From Neobacillus notoginsengisoli (GTDB lineage: Bacteria > Bacillota > Bacilli > Bacillales > Cytobacillaceae), in NCBI RefSeq assembly GCF_003515685.1, contig NZ_QWEG01000007.1, positions 186,001 through 250,000 on the forward strand: DNA of 64,000 nt. The letters are read 5' to 3'. The notes below the pieces were generated by a model that made no database searches, was not told the origin of the DNA, and worked only from the letters and a program-made list of their open reading frames with translations. The stretch's first letter is position 1; each line of letters starts with the position of its first letter. Position numbers and translations under genes: made by a program. Of this stretch, positions 28,147-36,825 are shown one piece after another.

Positions 28147-28187
28147 AAAAAAGCATGGTGAACCCTTTACGGATTACCACGCTTTTC
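28147..28187 (-). terminator. terminator of the glycerate kinase operon
   Basis: GCGTGGTAATCC/GGGTTCACCATGC stem (one bulge) followed on the minus strand by T7, about 60 bases past the glycerate kinase stop. Confidence 0.75.
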
Positions 28188-28249
28188 GTCAGTTCATTAA
28201 CCTGCTTTGCCGCTTACTCGCACTCCCAAAAGTAGTGCCAGACCTTCAT

Positions 28250-29389
28250 TTACCTATTTGAATTCATTTTCCAAACTGCTGCAATATTCGCTGCCGTCCT
28301 CTCTACAAATTCTCCCGCATGTTTAAAGGCTCCTTCCAATGAGATGGCCCCAGGGACAATGCTGAACATTGCGTCGATGCCATGTTCATGAACAATGCAG
28401 CTGTCATTGGACAGCTTTCCGGCAACCGCCACAACAGGGACTCCAACCTTTTTAGCCGTTTTGGCAACCCCGATTGGCGTCTTTCCAAAGATGGTTTGGC
28501 TGTCAATCGCACCTTCTCCAGTGATGACTAAATCTGCATCCCGGACGATTTCGGATAGGCCCGTCGCTTCAATGACAATATCGACGCCGCGCCTCAATTC
28601 TGCAGGTAAGAAGGCTAATATTCCTCCCCCTAGACCGCCTGCAGCACCAGCACCAGCCACGTTCTTTACTTTTTTGCCTAAGTCTCGTTCGATGACCGCA
28701 GCAAAATGGCCAAGATTTTGATCCAGTTGGGCGACCATTGCAGGAGTAGCTCCTTTTTGCGGGCCAAAAATAGCAGATGCACCTTTATCTCCAGTCAGGG
28801 GATTATCAACATCACAAGCTACCTCAATCGTACTAGTTGCCAGTCTAGGGTCAAATCCCGAGAGATCAATAGAGGCTAAGTCACAAAGAGAGCCTCCTCC
28901 TTCGCCTATTTCATTCCCATCTTTATCAAGCAGAAGCCCGCCAAGAGCTTTCACCATTCCTGCCCCGCCGTCATTTGTTGCGCTTCCGCCTAAACCAATA
29001 ATGATATGATTGACTCCGTAATCAAGAGCAGCAGCAATTAATTCACCTGTCCCTCTCGTCGTGGTGATGAGAGGATTTCGTTTTTCTGCTGGTACAAGAT
29101 GCAAACCAGATGCAGCAGCCATTTCGATGACAGCTGTTGTTCTATTTCCCAGTAAGCCAAAGAAAGCATCTACCGGTGTCTCAAGCGGTCCTGTTACCGT
29201 TTTATAAATCATTTCACCACCTGTGGCATCGACGAGTGACTGGACGGTTCCCTCTCCTCCATCAGCCATTGGTACTTTAATATATTCAGCATCAGGAAGT
29301 ACTTGTTTGAAGCCTTTTTCGATGGCCTCAGCTGCCTCTAATGCTGATAAACTTTCTTTAAATGAATCTGGGGCAATGACAATCTTCAT
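28250..29389 (-). CDS. glxK: glycerate kinase (type II, GlxK/GarK family)
   Basis: About 379 aa. It phosphorylates D-glycerate with ATP in glyoxylate/glycerate use. The N-terminus MKIVIAPDSFKESLSA is the family signature, with GLGGSATNDGGAGM near residue 130 and GEGAIDSQT near residue 285. I prefer the ATG at 29389, nine bases after AGGAGG, over the GTG three codons earlier. It is preceded by a GntP-family permease and a CdaR regulator in the same direction, the standard glycerate/sugar-diacid set. Confidence 0.93.
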   Translation of the reverse strand: MKIVIAPDSFKESLSALEAAEAIEKGFKQVLPDAEYIKVPMADGGEGTVQSLVDATGGEMIYKTVTGPLETPVDAFFGLLGNRTTAVIEMAAASGLHLVPAEKRNPLITTTRGTGELIAAALDYGVNHIIIGLGGSATNDGGAGMVKALGGLLLDKDGNEIGEGGGSLCDLASIDLSGFDPRLATSTIEVACDVDNPLTGDKGASAIFGPQKGATPAMVAQLDQNLGHFAAVIERDLGKKVKNVAGAGAAGGLGGGILAFLPAELRRGVDIVIEATGLSEIVRDADLVITGEGAIDSQTIFGKTPIGVAKTAKKVGVPVVAVAGKLSNDSCIVHEHGIDAMFSIVPGAISLEGAFKHAGEFVERTAANIAAVWKMNSNR

Positions 29390-29416
29390 CTTTTTCACCC
29401 TCCTGCCTAGTTAATC

Positions 29417-30691
29417 TCAACCGAAGAACTGAAATACTCCATAAATGAAAGTAGAAATAATCGCTAATGTTAAGCCGACGAGTGTTTCATATGGAAGCAC
29501 TTTTAAACGTTCTTTAATTTCCATATTGACACTTCCACCTGTTGCATGGAAGAAGCTGCCGTGTGGCAAGTGATCGAGAACGGTTGCGCCGGCATGAATC
29601 ATAGCCGCACCTGCAATCGCAGAAACGCCCATTCCTAAAATCGTTGAACTAAATACCTGGCTCGCTACAGCAGTACCCGCGGTGGTAGAAGCGGTTGCAG
29701 CTGACATAAAGATACCGGATACGGGTGCAAGAACATATGCTGGAAGTCCAATTGCATTCAACCCGTCAATTAATACATCTTTCAATTTAGAGTTCGCAAT
29801 AATTCCAGCAAGAGTTCCTGTCCCAAGAAGCATAATGGCCACCCCGGACATTTTCCCTAAGCCTGAAACAGCATAATCGTTTATTTTTTTCGCCCTGCCC
29901 ATGACAATCGCTCCCACAATCCCTCCAATAGGCAAGGCAATCATCGGATCAATACTAATATCAAACATTGGCCTTAATGCTAATAACAAAATCGTGACAA
30001 CCGGTGCAATAAGAGCAGGTAAGAATGCAGGAAGCGGCCCGCCGTTATGCGTTTCAATTTCTTGTACTTGAACAAGTGGGCCTTTTTTGACAAGCTTTTT
30101 TGCAATAAAATAGGTTACGGCAAGTCCGAAAATGGCCGGAATAATCCCCGCAGCCATAATAGACGTTAATGGAACATTAAACGCATCGGAAGCGGCAATC
30201 GCATTTGGGTTTGGGGACATAATGTTACCGGCTTTTCCTCCGCCAATCATCGCTAGCAAAATGGCTGTTTTTGAAATGCCAGCTCTTTTCGCAATGGCCA
30301 GGGCAATTGGCGCAACGGTTATTACGGCAACATCAATGAAAACCCCAACTGTTGTTAAAATCATCGTTGCAATTGCTAAAGCGAGCAAAGCTCTTGTTTG
30401 CCCTAGTTTTTTTATGATTGTTTCCGCAATGGCAGCCGCGGCACCCGATTCAATAAGGACTCCAGCTAATACCCCAGCAGCTAAAATCCGTAATACTGCC
30501 GGAATAATACCTTTCGCACCTTCCATCATTAAGGTAACTGTATTGGTTATATCCACTCCTCCGACAAGACCGCCGATTAACGCACCGGCAATCATGCCAT
30601 AGGCGGGAGATACTTTCTTTAAAATGAGGACAATGGCAATAACGAGTGCAATGATTGCACCTAAAGCGCTTACTTGAATTTGAGGATCCAT
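29417..30691 (-). CDS. GntP-family organic acid permease (probably glycerate)
   Basis: 424 aa, about 12-14 hydrophobic segments, with GntP-family features such as GVFIDVAVITVAPIALAIAKR, GGGKAGNIMSPNPNAIA and ATASTTAGTAVASQVF. AAGGAG lies nine bases before the ATG. It sits 27 bp upstream of glxK and so most likely imports glycerate or a related sugar acid. The substrate is inferred from the neighbours. Confidence 0.88.
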   Translation of the reverse strand: MDPQIQVSALGAIIALVIAIVLILKKVSPAYGMIAGALIGGLVGGVDITNTVTLMMEGAKGIIPAVLRILAAGVLAGVLIESGAAAAIAETIIKKLGQTRALLALAIATMILTTVGVFIDVAVITVAPIALAIAKRAGISKTAILLAMIGGGKAGNIMSPNPNAIAASDAFNVPLTSIMAAGIIPAIFGLAVTYFIAKKLVKKGPLVQVQEIETHNGGPLPAFLPALIAPVVTILLLALRPMFDISIDPMIALPIGGIVGAIVMGRAKKINDYAVSGLGKMSGVAIMLLGTGTLAGIIANSKLKDVLIDGLNAIGLPAYVLAPVSGIFMSAATASTTAGTAVASQVFSSTILGMGVSAIAGAAMIHAGATVLDHLPHGSFFHATGGSVNMEIKERLKVLPYETLVGLTLAIISTFIYGVFQFFG

Positions 30692-30768
30692 TGGTAGTCA
30701 CTCCTTGGTAGTTATACATTCATTGTAAGCGTTTTCCGTACTTATTACATTGGTCAGGCCATCAAAAA

Positions 30769-30796
30769 AAGGCTTGACGGGAATCAAGCCTTTTTG
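30769..30796 (-). terminator. terminator of cdaR
   Basis: AGGCTTGA-T...-TCAAGCCT stem (30770-30791) followed by T7 on the minus strand, between cdaR and the GntP gene. The permease-kinase pair therefore has its own promoter within about 75 bp. Confidence 0.82.
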
Positions 30797-30811
30797 TGCA
30801 TTTGCACAAAT

Positions 30812-31933
30812 CTATTTAATTTTATTTTGCAAAATGGAAAGATAGAGGTCAAATAAATCTTTGGTTTTGCGCGGATCCTTATTTGTCAAATCCGTAATCC
30901 GTTCCAAACGGTATCTAAGTGTATTTCTGTGAATGAATAGTTTTTCCGCCACCTTATTTACTTCTCCATTCTCCTCAATATACACTTTCAATGTTTCCAA
31001 AAGTTCCCTATTTTTGTCCTGTTGCTTTAATTTTTGAAAATAAGGGCCAATCTCCTCACCAATTCCAGATTGATTCGCTCGTAAAAGAAATACAGGCAAT
31101 TTATATTCTTCGTAAAAATAAATGCCTTTAAACGGATCTAATTTTTCAGCGACATGTAAAGTATAGATAGCCTCGCGATAGGACTTGGAGATTCCCTCTA
31201 CTCCCAGATGGTAGGTGCCAATGGCCATTTTACATTGGATCTGCCGGTATTTATCCAATTCAATAACCCATTTTTCCACCTGCTGCAAAGTGTTGGAAAC
31301 ATTCCATTCGGATTCCTTCAAATCTACTTTCGTTAAAAGAACGATATAATCGGAATGCATCACATATAGGTCATCTTTTCCCAATTTATCGCGAATCCAT
31401 TTATACGCCTCGGATGGATTCTCAACAGTTAAGATTATTGCAACTCTTGGGATAGCTAAATCAATCCCAAGCCTTTTTACTCTTTCAAAATAGTATGGAT
31501 GTAAATTTTCCGTTCCATGCAGTAGTTGAGCCGTCAATTCCTCCTTTAATCGTTCATCCCATCGCATTTCATCAATTAGGACCGCTTTATGAAGAATCAT
31601 TTCTGCTGTCATTTTGACCAATTCTCCGTATTTTCGAATTTCTTCTGGATTGCCCGTAATCCCAATGACTCCAACTACTTTATCTTGAAAGTTAATCGGC
31701 AGATTTATTCCCGTCTTCACTCCGTGAAGTTGTTCTGCTTCTAATTCACAAATTTCAAAACCAGACTGGGTCTCTATTACCCTTACGGCGCCTTCATGAA
31801 TAGAGTCGATCCTTGTTTGATCGCCTGAGCCGATAATAACTCCTTTCTCATTCATCACATTAATATTCCGATTGATAATGTTCATGGTTCGATTGACAAT
31901 TTCCTGGGCCAACGATGGTTCTAAAAATCTCAT
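30812..31933 (-). CDS. cdaR: CdaR-family sugar-diacid/glycerate regulator
   Basis: Transcription factor of about 373 aa. The N-terminal diacid-recognition domain (residues 1-135, with GVIGITGNPEEIRKYG) is followed by a GGDEF-like linker domain. A PucR-type HTH is at the C-terminus (VNKVAEKLFIHRNTLRYRLERI). The ATG at 31933 (MRFLEPSLAQEIV) follows AGAGGA at proper spacing, and the extra 25 codons upstream look non-native. It should activate the adjacent permease-glycerate kinase genes. Confidence 0.9.
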   Translation of the reverse strand: MRFLEPSLAQEIVNRTMNIINRNINVMNEKGVIIGSGDQTRIDSIHEGAVRVIETQSGFEICELEAEQLHGVKTGINLPINFQDKVVGVIGITGNPEEIRKYGELVKMTAEMILHKAVLIDEMRWDERLKEELTAQLLHGTENLHPYYFERVKRLGIDLAIPRVAIILTVENPSEAYKWIRDKLGKDDLYVMHSDYIVLLTKVDLKESEWNVSNTLQQVEKWVIELDKYRQIQCKMAIGTYHLGVEGISKSYREAIYTLHVAEKLDPFKGIYFYEEYKLPVFLLRANQSGIGEEIGPYFQKLKQQDKNRELLETLKVYIEENGEVNKVAEKLFIHRNTLRYRLERITDLTNKDPRKTKDLFDLYLSILQNKIK

Positions 31934-32036
31934 AGGGATTCCTCTTTTCAGATCTATGCTATAAAAGGCTGGTCTATCAATTTCATTGTTATCAGGAGGG
32001 ATACCCATATTTATGGCTAACGGTCTCTGGAACTTA

Positions 32037-32072
32037 CATAAAGAACCCTGAAGCTATATCGCCTCAGGGTTC
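32037..32072 (-). terminator. terminator of the MFS gene
   Basis: AACCCTGA-12 nt-TCAGGGTT (32045-32072) followed by CTTT on the minus strand. The stem is strong and the T-run weak. Confidence 0.6.
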
Positions 32073-32076
32073 AAGC

Positions 32077-33591
32077 CTATTGGCTTTTTCCTTCCTTCGC
32101 AACAACTACTCGCTCTTTCCCCATCAACGCAATGACAATAGCTGAAAGTAAGATAGGCATTAAAGCAATGAAAAAGGTAAAAGTAATCGAAGTTGAAAGC
32201 GAATCAATAATTTTATCCAAAACAAAGCCAGGAATTTTTGCACGTTCACTCGCCTGAAATAGTTGACGAGAGTTGTCTATATTTCCAAAATCCTGGCCAC
32301 CGTTCATTCCCTTAAACGCATCGGCCATTTTTTGAGTAAAAACCTTATTTTGAATGGTGCCAAAAACTGTAATGCCAATGGTCATGCCAAATGAGCGTAA
32401 AAAGGAGTTTGTTGAATTCGCTGTTCCCCGAAAATGGGCTGGCAGATTGTGGACAGAAGCGGTCGGTAATAAGGAAAAGGAAAAGCCCATTCCAAAGCCG
32501 ACAATGATCATATAAACAGTCAGTAATGTTCTAGATGTGTCTGGGGCCAAAGTGCTAAGGAAATACATACCGGCAAAATAAGCAATGACTGAAATAACCA
32601 TCAAATTGCGGAAGCTTGTTTTTGTTTGGAAAATTCCTCCGCCGGCACTTCCTGCTACCGAACCAAGCATCATCGGCATTAAGATTAATCCCGCATTTGT
32701 GGCCGATCCGCCATAAACAGCTTGAACAAAAATAGGGATAAAGACCGTTAAAATGATAAAGGTTCCCCCATATAAAAACGCTAATATTTGCGAAGTGGCA
32801 AATAATCGCCTTTTGAATAACCAAAATGGCAAAATAGGTTCCTTTGCTTTTAGCTCGATAAAGAAAAAAGCAATAAAGCAGAGAACGAAGCCACTAAACA
32901 AACTTATGACTTGAGCAGAAATCCATGCATATTGCTTTCCGCCAAGCTCTAAAGCAAACATTAGGCAAATGATCGCTACGACAAGGGTTATTGCTCCACC
33001 CCAATCAATTTTTTGCTCTTTTAACTGGGAGGTTTCTTTATAATAACGGACAATTAACCATAATGAAACAATTCCAATTGGGACATTGACATAGAAAATC
33101 CAATGCCAACTGATATATTCTGTAATATACGCTCCTAATAAGGGACCCAGCACACTGGATGCCCCAAATACAGCACCGAGTAATCCGGTCATCTTACCGC
33201 GCTTTTCTGGAGGAAAAATATCGAAAACGATTGTAAAAGCAATTGGCATCAACGCGCCTCCTCCAATTCCTTGAATCGCGCGAAAAATACTCAACTGCAC
33301 CATACTTTGCGCAATTCCACAAAGAGCGGAACCAATTAAAAAAACAGTCAGTCCAAAAATAAAAAAACGTTTGCGCCCAAACATATCAGATAATTTCCCA
33401 AAAATCGGCATTCCGGCCATTACCGCTACCATATAAGCAGACGTTACCCAGACAAATTTATCAAAGTCACCTAGGTCAGAGACAATCGTTCCCATCGCTG
33501 TTGCAACAATCGTATTATCCATCGCAGCCATCAGAATGCCAAGCAATAACCCGGCAACAACGAACCTAATATTGCTTTCCTTTGATATCAT
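32077..33591 (-). CDS. DHA2-family (EmrB/QacA) MFS multidrug exporter
   Basis: 504 aa with 14 predicted membrane segments. MFS motif A GKLSDMFGRKRFF and motif C-like GLLGAVFGASSVLGPLLGAY are visible. The N-terminus LDNTIVATAM-type motif (MAAMDNTIVATAMGTI) marks the DHA2 drug:H+ antiporters. The large extracytoplasmic loop near residues 420-455 is typical. The substrate cannot be told. No dedicated regulator is adjacent. Confidence 0.9.
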   Translation of the reverse strand: MISKESNIRFVVAGLLLGILMAAMDNTIVATAMGTIVSDLGDFDKFVWVTSAYMVAVMAGMPIFGKLSDMFGRKRFFIFGLTVFLIGSALCGIAQSMVQLSIFRAIQGIGGGALMPIAFTIVFDIFPPEKRGKMTGLLGAVFGASSVLGPLLGAYITEYISWHWIFYVNVPIGIVSLWLIVRYYKETSQLKEQKIDWGGAITLVVAIICLMFALELGGKQYAWISAQVISLFSGFVLCFIAFFFIELKAKEPILPFWLFKRRLFATSQILAFLYGGTFIILTVFIPIFVQAVYGGSATNAGLILMPMMLGSVAGSAGGGIFQTKTSFRNLMVISVIAYFAGMYFLSTLAPDTSRTLLTVYMIIVGFGMGFSFSLLPTASVHNLPAHFRGTANSTNSFLRSFGMTIGITVFGTIQNKVFTQKMADAFKGMNGGQDFGNIDNSRQLFQASERAKIPGFVLDKIIDSLSTSITFTFFIALMPILLSAIVIALMGKERVVVAKEGKSQ

Positions 33592-33664
33592 ATGTGCTCT
33601 CCCCTCGTGTTAACCTTCCAATAAATGTTTATTTTACTACCCCATTATAATGCTCCGAGAGGCA

Positions 33665-33702
33665 AAAAACAGCATTTGATTTACTTATCAATGCTGTTTT
33701 TT
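33665..33702. terminator. bidirectional terminator
   Basis: AAAAACAGCATTTGAT.../ATCAATGCTGTTTTTT stem with A- and T-runs on the two sides. It lies between the deaminase stop and the MFS start. Confidence 0.75.
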
Positions 33703-33786
33703 ATTATTCTATTCACAATAACATTCATTTACCTAGTATACGTTGGACACCCTTATTACAAATTTAAACGTCTAGAGCGTATGTGC

Positions 33787-34269
33787 TTAACGTCTAGTTG
33801 TGTAAAACTGATGGTGAAGTTGACGGACTTGCTCCGCGAGTTCAGGAACAGGGCCATCTACTGCCGTATCACGAATAACCTCTTCAATTGGAAGATTCCG
33901 AACGCGCGATGGAGCAACCCCCAATTCACTCAACCATTGTACGAGCTGTTCGGACGAACTTGCATATACAATCCGGCCTAAACCAACCCATCCGTGAGCC
34001 GCGGCGCACATTGGGCAATGTTCGCCTGACGTATAGACTGTCGCCTTGCTTCTTTCTTCAGGAGTCATGTTCTCGGCGGCCCATCGCGCCAAGGCAAACT
34101 CTGGATGCTGGGTATGGTCCCCGCCTGCAACATGGTTATGGTCTTCCGCCAGCACGTCCCCGTTCGCTGAGACAAGGACTGAACCAAAGGGCTCATCACC
34201 TTTCTCCAGCGCAGTTCTTGCCAATTCAACACAACGTTGCAGATGCTTCAAATCGGTTTCACTTATCAT
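33787..34269 (-). CDS. nucleoside/base deaminase of the CDA superfamily
   Basis: 160 aa zinc-dependent deaminase of the TadA/guanine deaminase type. Zinc and catalytic motifs are QHPEFALARWAAEN (H-x-E near residue 54) and GEHCPMCAAAHGW (C-P-M-C near residue 84). It is not tRNA TadA by context; guanine or another base is likely, given the purine genes to its right. SD GGGGAGG precedes the ATG. The third codon positions and overall composition are clearly more GC-rich than the neighbours, suggesting recent transfer. Confidence 0.82.
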   Translation of the reverse strand: MISETDLKHLQRCVELARTALEKGDEPFGSVLVSANGDVLAEDHNHVAGGDHTQHPEFALARWAAENMTPEERSKATVYTSGEHCPMCAAAHGWVGLGRIVYASSSEQLVQWLSELGVAPSRVRNLPIEEVIRDTAVDGPVPELAEQVRQLHHQFYTTRR

Positions 34270-34423
34270 AATCGAATCCTCCCCGTCCTTATTTGCATCA
34301 ATCTTCCATTATTATGAACCATTTGCGGAAGATTGCTCTTATTTCAAGTTAATCAAATTTATCTCCAACTAAAAAGGTTTTTGCTTAAGCGTGTAGCAGC
34401 ATAGGCCTTTTTTGCCAACGAAA

Positions 34424-34456
34424 AAGAGGGAGAAAGATTATGATCATCTTCCTCCC
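34424..34456 (-). terminator. terminator of the riboswitch-controlled operon
   Basis: GGGAGGAAGAT-7 nt-ATCTTTCTCCC (34428-34456) followed by TCTTTTT on the minus strand, just after the phosphorylase stop. Confidence 0.85.
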
Positions 34457-34462
34457 TTCCGA

Positions 34463-35239
34463 TTAATGAGACTGAACGGCCATTGCCTCTCTAATCCGCT
34501 CATATGGTTCAGGACAAGTGCAGCCCTGACGTTTAGTTAATAGATTAATAGCTTCGATGACAAGCTTTTTCATTGTCGCATTTTTTCTCTCGCCGACTTC
34601 CTTGTGTACCTTTAGAGAAGGACGGACATTCGTCACGCCAGCTGCCATATTGGTTGTCAAGGTAGTGACCGAATAGCACATGCCCAATTCACGTGCTAAC
34701 GCAGCTTCTGTTGCTGTTGTCATCCCGACAACATCTATTCCCCATTTGCCAAAAAGCGAGATTTCCAATCTTGTCTCATAACGAGGGCCTTCCACACATA
34801 CTAGCTGAAGATTTTCATTTATTGGCTCGTTGATTTTCTTAGCTGCTTCAGAAAACACTTCATTGATTTCCGGACAGAAAGGGTCGGTCATATCTACGGA
34901 ATACTTCCCGTACGTATTGCTTCTTTTCGTCATATCAAAGAAATTATCTAAATAACCAAGACTTCCCACCTTGATAGCAGGATTGATTGACCCGACTGCA
35001 GAAACACTGATAATCCGGTCTACTTCAAGCTTTTTTAAAGCTTGGATGTTCCCCTTATAATTAACATACGGAGCCAGAGTGCTGTGTCCTTTTCCGTGGC
35101 GAGGAATGAATACAATCTCCTTTTCCATGCAGGTTCCTAAAAAGGCAGTTACTTCACCAAACTCTGTTTCTACTTTTCTCTCAATGACATCTTCAAATAA
35201 ATCCTGAAATCCGGTTCCGCCAATAACCCCAATTTTCAT
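34463..35239 (-). CDS. PNP/MTAP-family nucleoside phosphorylase
   Basis: 258 aa. It cleaves a purine nucleoside or 5'-methylthioadenosine with phosphate. Motifs are GVIGGTGFQDLF at the N-terminus, PRHGKGHSTLAPYVNY (phosphate/base site), CVEGPRYETR, and GMTTATEAALARELGM. The MTAP family also includes 6-oxopurine (guanosine/inosine) phosphorylases. Control of the operon by a guanine riboswitch favours a 6-oxopurine nucleoside, but the active site does not settle it. Last gene of a five-gene operon. Confidence 0.85.
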   Translation of the reverse strand: MKIGVIGGTGFQDLFEDVIERKVETEFGEVTAFLGTCMEKEIVFIPRHGKGHSTLAPYVNYKGNIQALKKLEVDRIISVSAVGSINPAIKVGSLGYLDNFFDMTKRSNTYGKYSVDMTDPFCPEINEVFSEAAKKINEPINENLQLVCVEGPRYETRLEISLFGKWGIDVVGMTTATEAALARELGMCYSVTTLTTNMAAGVTNVRPSLKVHKEVGERKNATMKKLVIEAINLLTKRQGCTCPEPYERIREAMAVQSH

Positions 35240-35253
35240 CCTCTATCTACCCC

Positions 35254-36042
35254 TTAACTGTATACTAATTTACCGACTTCTTTTACAGATATTTTATTTT
35301 CTATGAAAGAGGCTTTTCCTACAACATCTGTTGTATTTTTTTCGGCACAAGTGAAAATATCTCTTTCACAATCAATTCGCTTCATCACAGCACCGCTGGC
35401 CGATTGCAAAAAAGCGTCCGTGGCATCCTTATATGCTACGAGTAAACTGCTGGCAATCACCCCAGAGTCCGCTACTATAGGAGTAAGTTCATTTTCCATA
35501 GCAATTTGTTTCCCGTATTTTAATAGCTCCGCCGCGCAGTAGGCATCATCCAAGGCGGCAATTCTCGTGTTGTCACGGCCTGCTGCTACAATCATGACAC
35601 CGGTATCTAGTTCTTTCGCCAATAAAACTGCTTCTCTCATAACAGCCTCGGCATTGTTCATGCAACCTACAAAGATATGTTTTACCCCTCGTTCCTGCAG
35701 CGTATGAATGGCAACTGTCCCATTCGTTGTACGCATGACGACGCGGCGTCCTTCGACATCGCCTTTGGCAACAGCCATCAACGACGGGCTGAAATCCGCA
35801 CCTTCTGCCGCACTACCAGACAATTGTTCCGCACAAATAACTGTTCCATCATTCCGAAAAGATGGGTTTTCCAGCATTGTCTGCTGTTCATCGTTGGTCA
35901 AGACAATTTCCCGGCAACCCTTTTTCAACAAATGGGTCATTGTTGTGCTGGCACGAATGACATCAATGACGACACATACAGGTGAACTGTTTTCTTTTAC
36001 ATCCTTAGGCATGAAAGCCACTTCAAACAATATTTCGTTCAT
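35254..36042 (-). CDS. ComB-like (2-phosphosulfolactate phosphatase family) protein
   Basis: 262 aa. Family signatures are VVIDVIRASTTMTHLL at the N-terminus, MRTTNGTVAIHTL near residue 100, and AAGRDNTRIAALDDAYCAAELL near residue 165. ComB makes sulfolactate for coenzyme M in archaea, but bacterial members occur without that pathway and their substrate is often unknown. Lying between an ECF transporter and a phosphorylase, it may act on a phosphorylated sugar or nucleoside product. That is inference. Confidence 0.82.
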   Translation of the reverse strand: MNEILFEVAFMPKDVKENSSPVCVVIDVIRASTTMTHLLKKGCREIVLTNDEQQTMLENPSFRNDGTVICAEQLSGSAAEGADFSPSLMAVAKGDVEGRRVVMRTTNGTVAIHTLQERGVKHIFVGCMNNAEAVMREAVLLAKELDTGVMIVAAGRDNTRIAALDDAYCAAELLKYGKQIAMENELTPIVADSGVIASSLLVAYKDATDAFLQSASGAVMKRIDCERDIFTCAEKNTTDVVGKASFIENKISVKEVGKLVYS

Positions 36043-36060
36043 GTAGAAAGCATCCTTTTC

Positions 36061-36825
36061 TTATATAAATTTCGCTGCAATCAAGCTGACAGTTATCGCT
36101 GCACTTGCCAACGAAAAAACTATGCTTGGCGCCGTTACTTTTAGTTCCCGTGTATACGTACGAGTTCCATAGGCGCCATAGCCCCTTGCTTCCATAGTAA
36201 TGGCCGTCATATGGACGCGGCGGATCGAGCTCATCAATAGCGGCATCGTAAATCTCTTAAAATTAGCGATCTTGTGTATGAGCCCTTTTTGTTTCCCAAC
36301 ACCACGGATAACCTGTGCCGCTTCGATCACTTTTGCCTCACTTTCCAGTGTCGGGATAAATCGAAGGGCAATTGACAGCGAATAAGCAATCCGATATGGA
36401 ATTTTTAAGTGCTGAGTCAATGATAGAACTAAATCTCTTGGATCTGTTGTTACGACAAAGACCATTGATGTTAAAAAGACAGTAATGATCCGGAAAGTGA
36501 TGGCAGTCGCAAAGTCAACTGATTCCTTAAAAATACTTAGGGACCCAATAGAGAAAAGAATTTCCTTACCTGGGACAAAGATTACTTGCAAGACAAAGAA
36601 TCCCAAGCTAAACACGGCAAGCATCCAAATACCACGAAAAATAAAAGCAACGCTCAGTTTTGCCAACACGACTGCGATCAGCATAACGGCAGCAAATAAA
36701 ATAACATGGGATATCGTATCTTCATAAATGAAGGCCAATATGGAAATGCAAACCATCCAAGCAACTTTATTCAATGGGTCTACACTGTGCAAAAATGAGT
36801 TTCCCGGTTGATATTGAAAGTTCAT
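36061..36825 (-). CDS. ecfT: ECF transporter transmembrane subunit EcfT
   Basis: 254 aa energy-coupling membrane protein with about five membrane segments. The cytoplasmic coupling region has the two EcfT motifs, IRGVGKQKG (first Arg-Gly helix) and MEARGYGAYGTRT (A-R-G). It overlaps the ATPase gene by four bases (ATGA). It couples the double ATPase to the S component encoded upstream, forming a dedicated group I ECF importer. Confidence 0.9.
   Translation of the reverse strand: MNFQYQPGNSFLHSVDPLNKVAWMVCISILAFIYEDTISHVILFAAVMLIAVVLAKLSVAFIFRGIWMLAVFSLGFFVLQVIFVPGKEILFSIGSLSIFKESVDFATAITFRIITVFLTSMVFVVTTDPRDLVLSLTQHLKIPYRIAYSLSIALRFIPTLESEAKVIEAAQVIRGVGKQKGLIHKIANFKRFTMPLLMSSIRRVHMTAITMEARGYGAYGTRTYTRELKVTAPSIVFSLASAAITVSLIAAKFI

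Noticed and set aside
33676-33690. TTACTTATCA in a terminator loop as another rlmH-end copy
   Set aside because: Only nine to ten bases match, the flanks do not, and it is explained by the hairpin.
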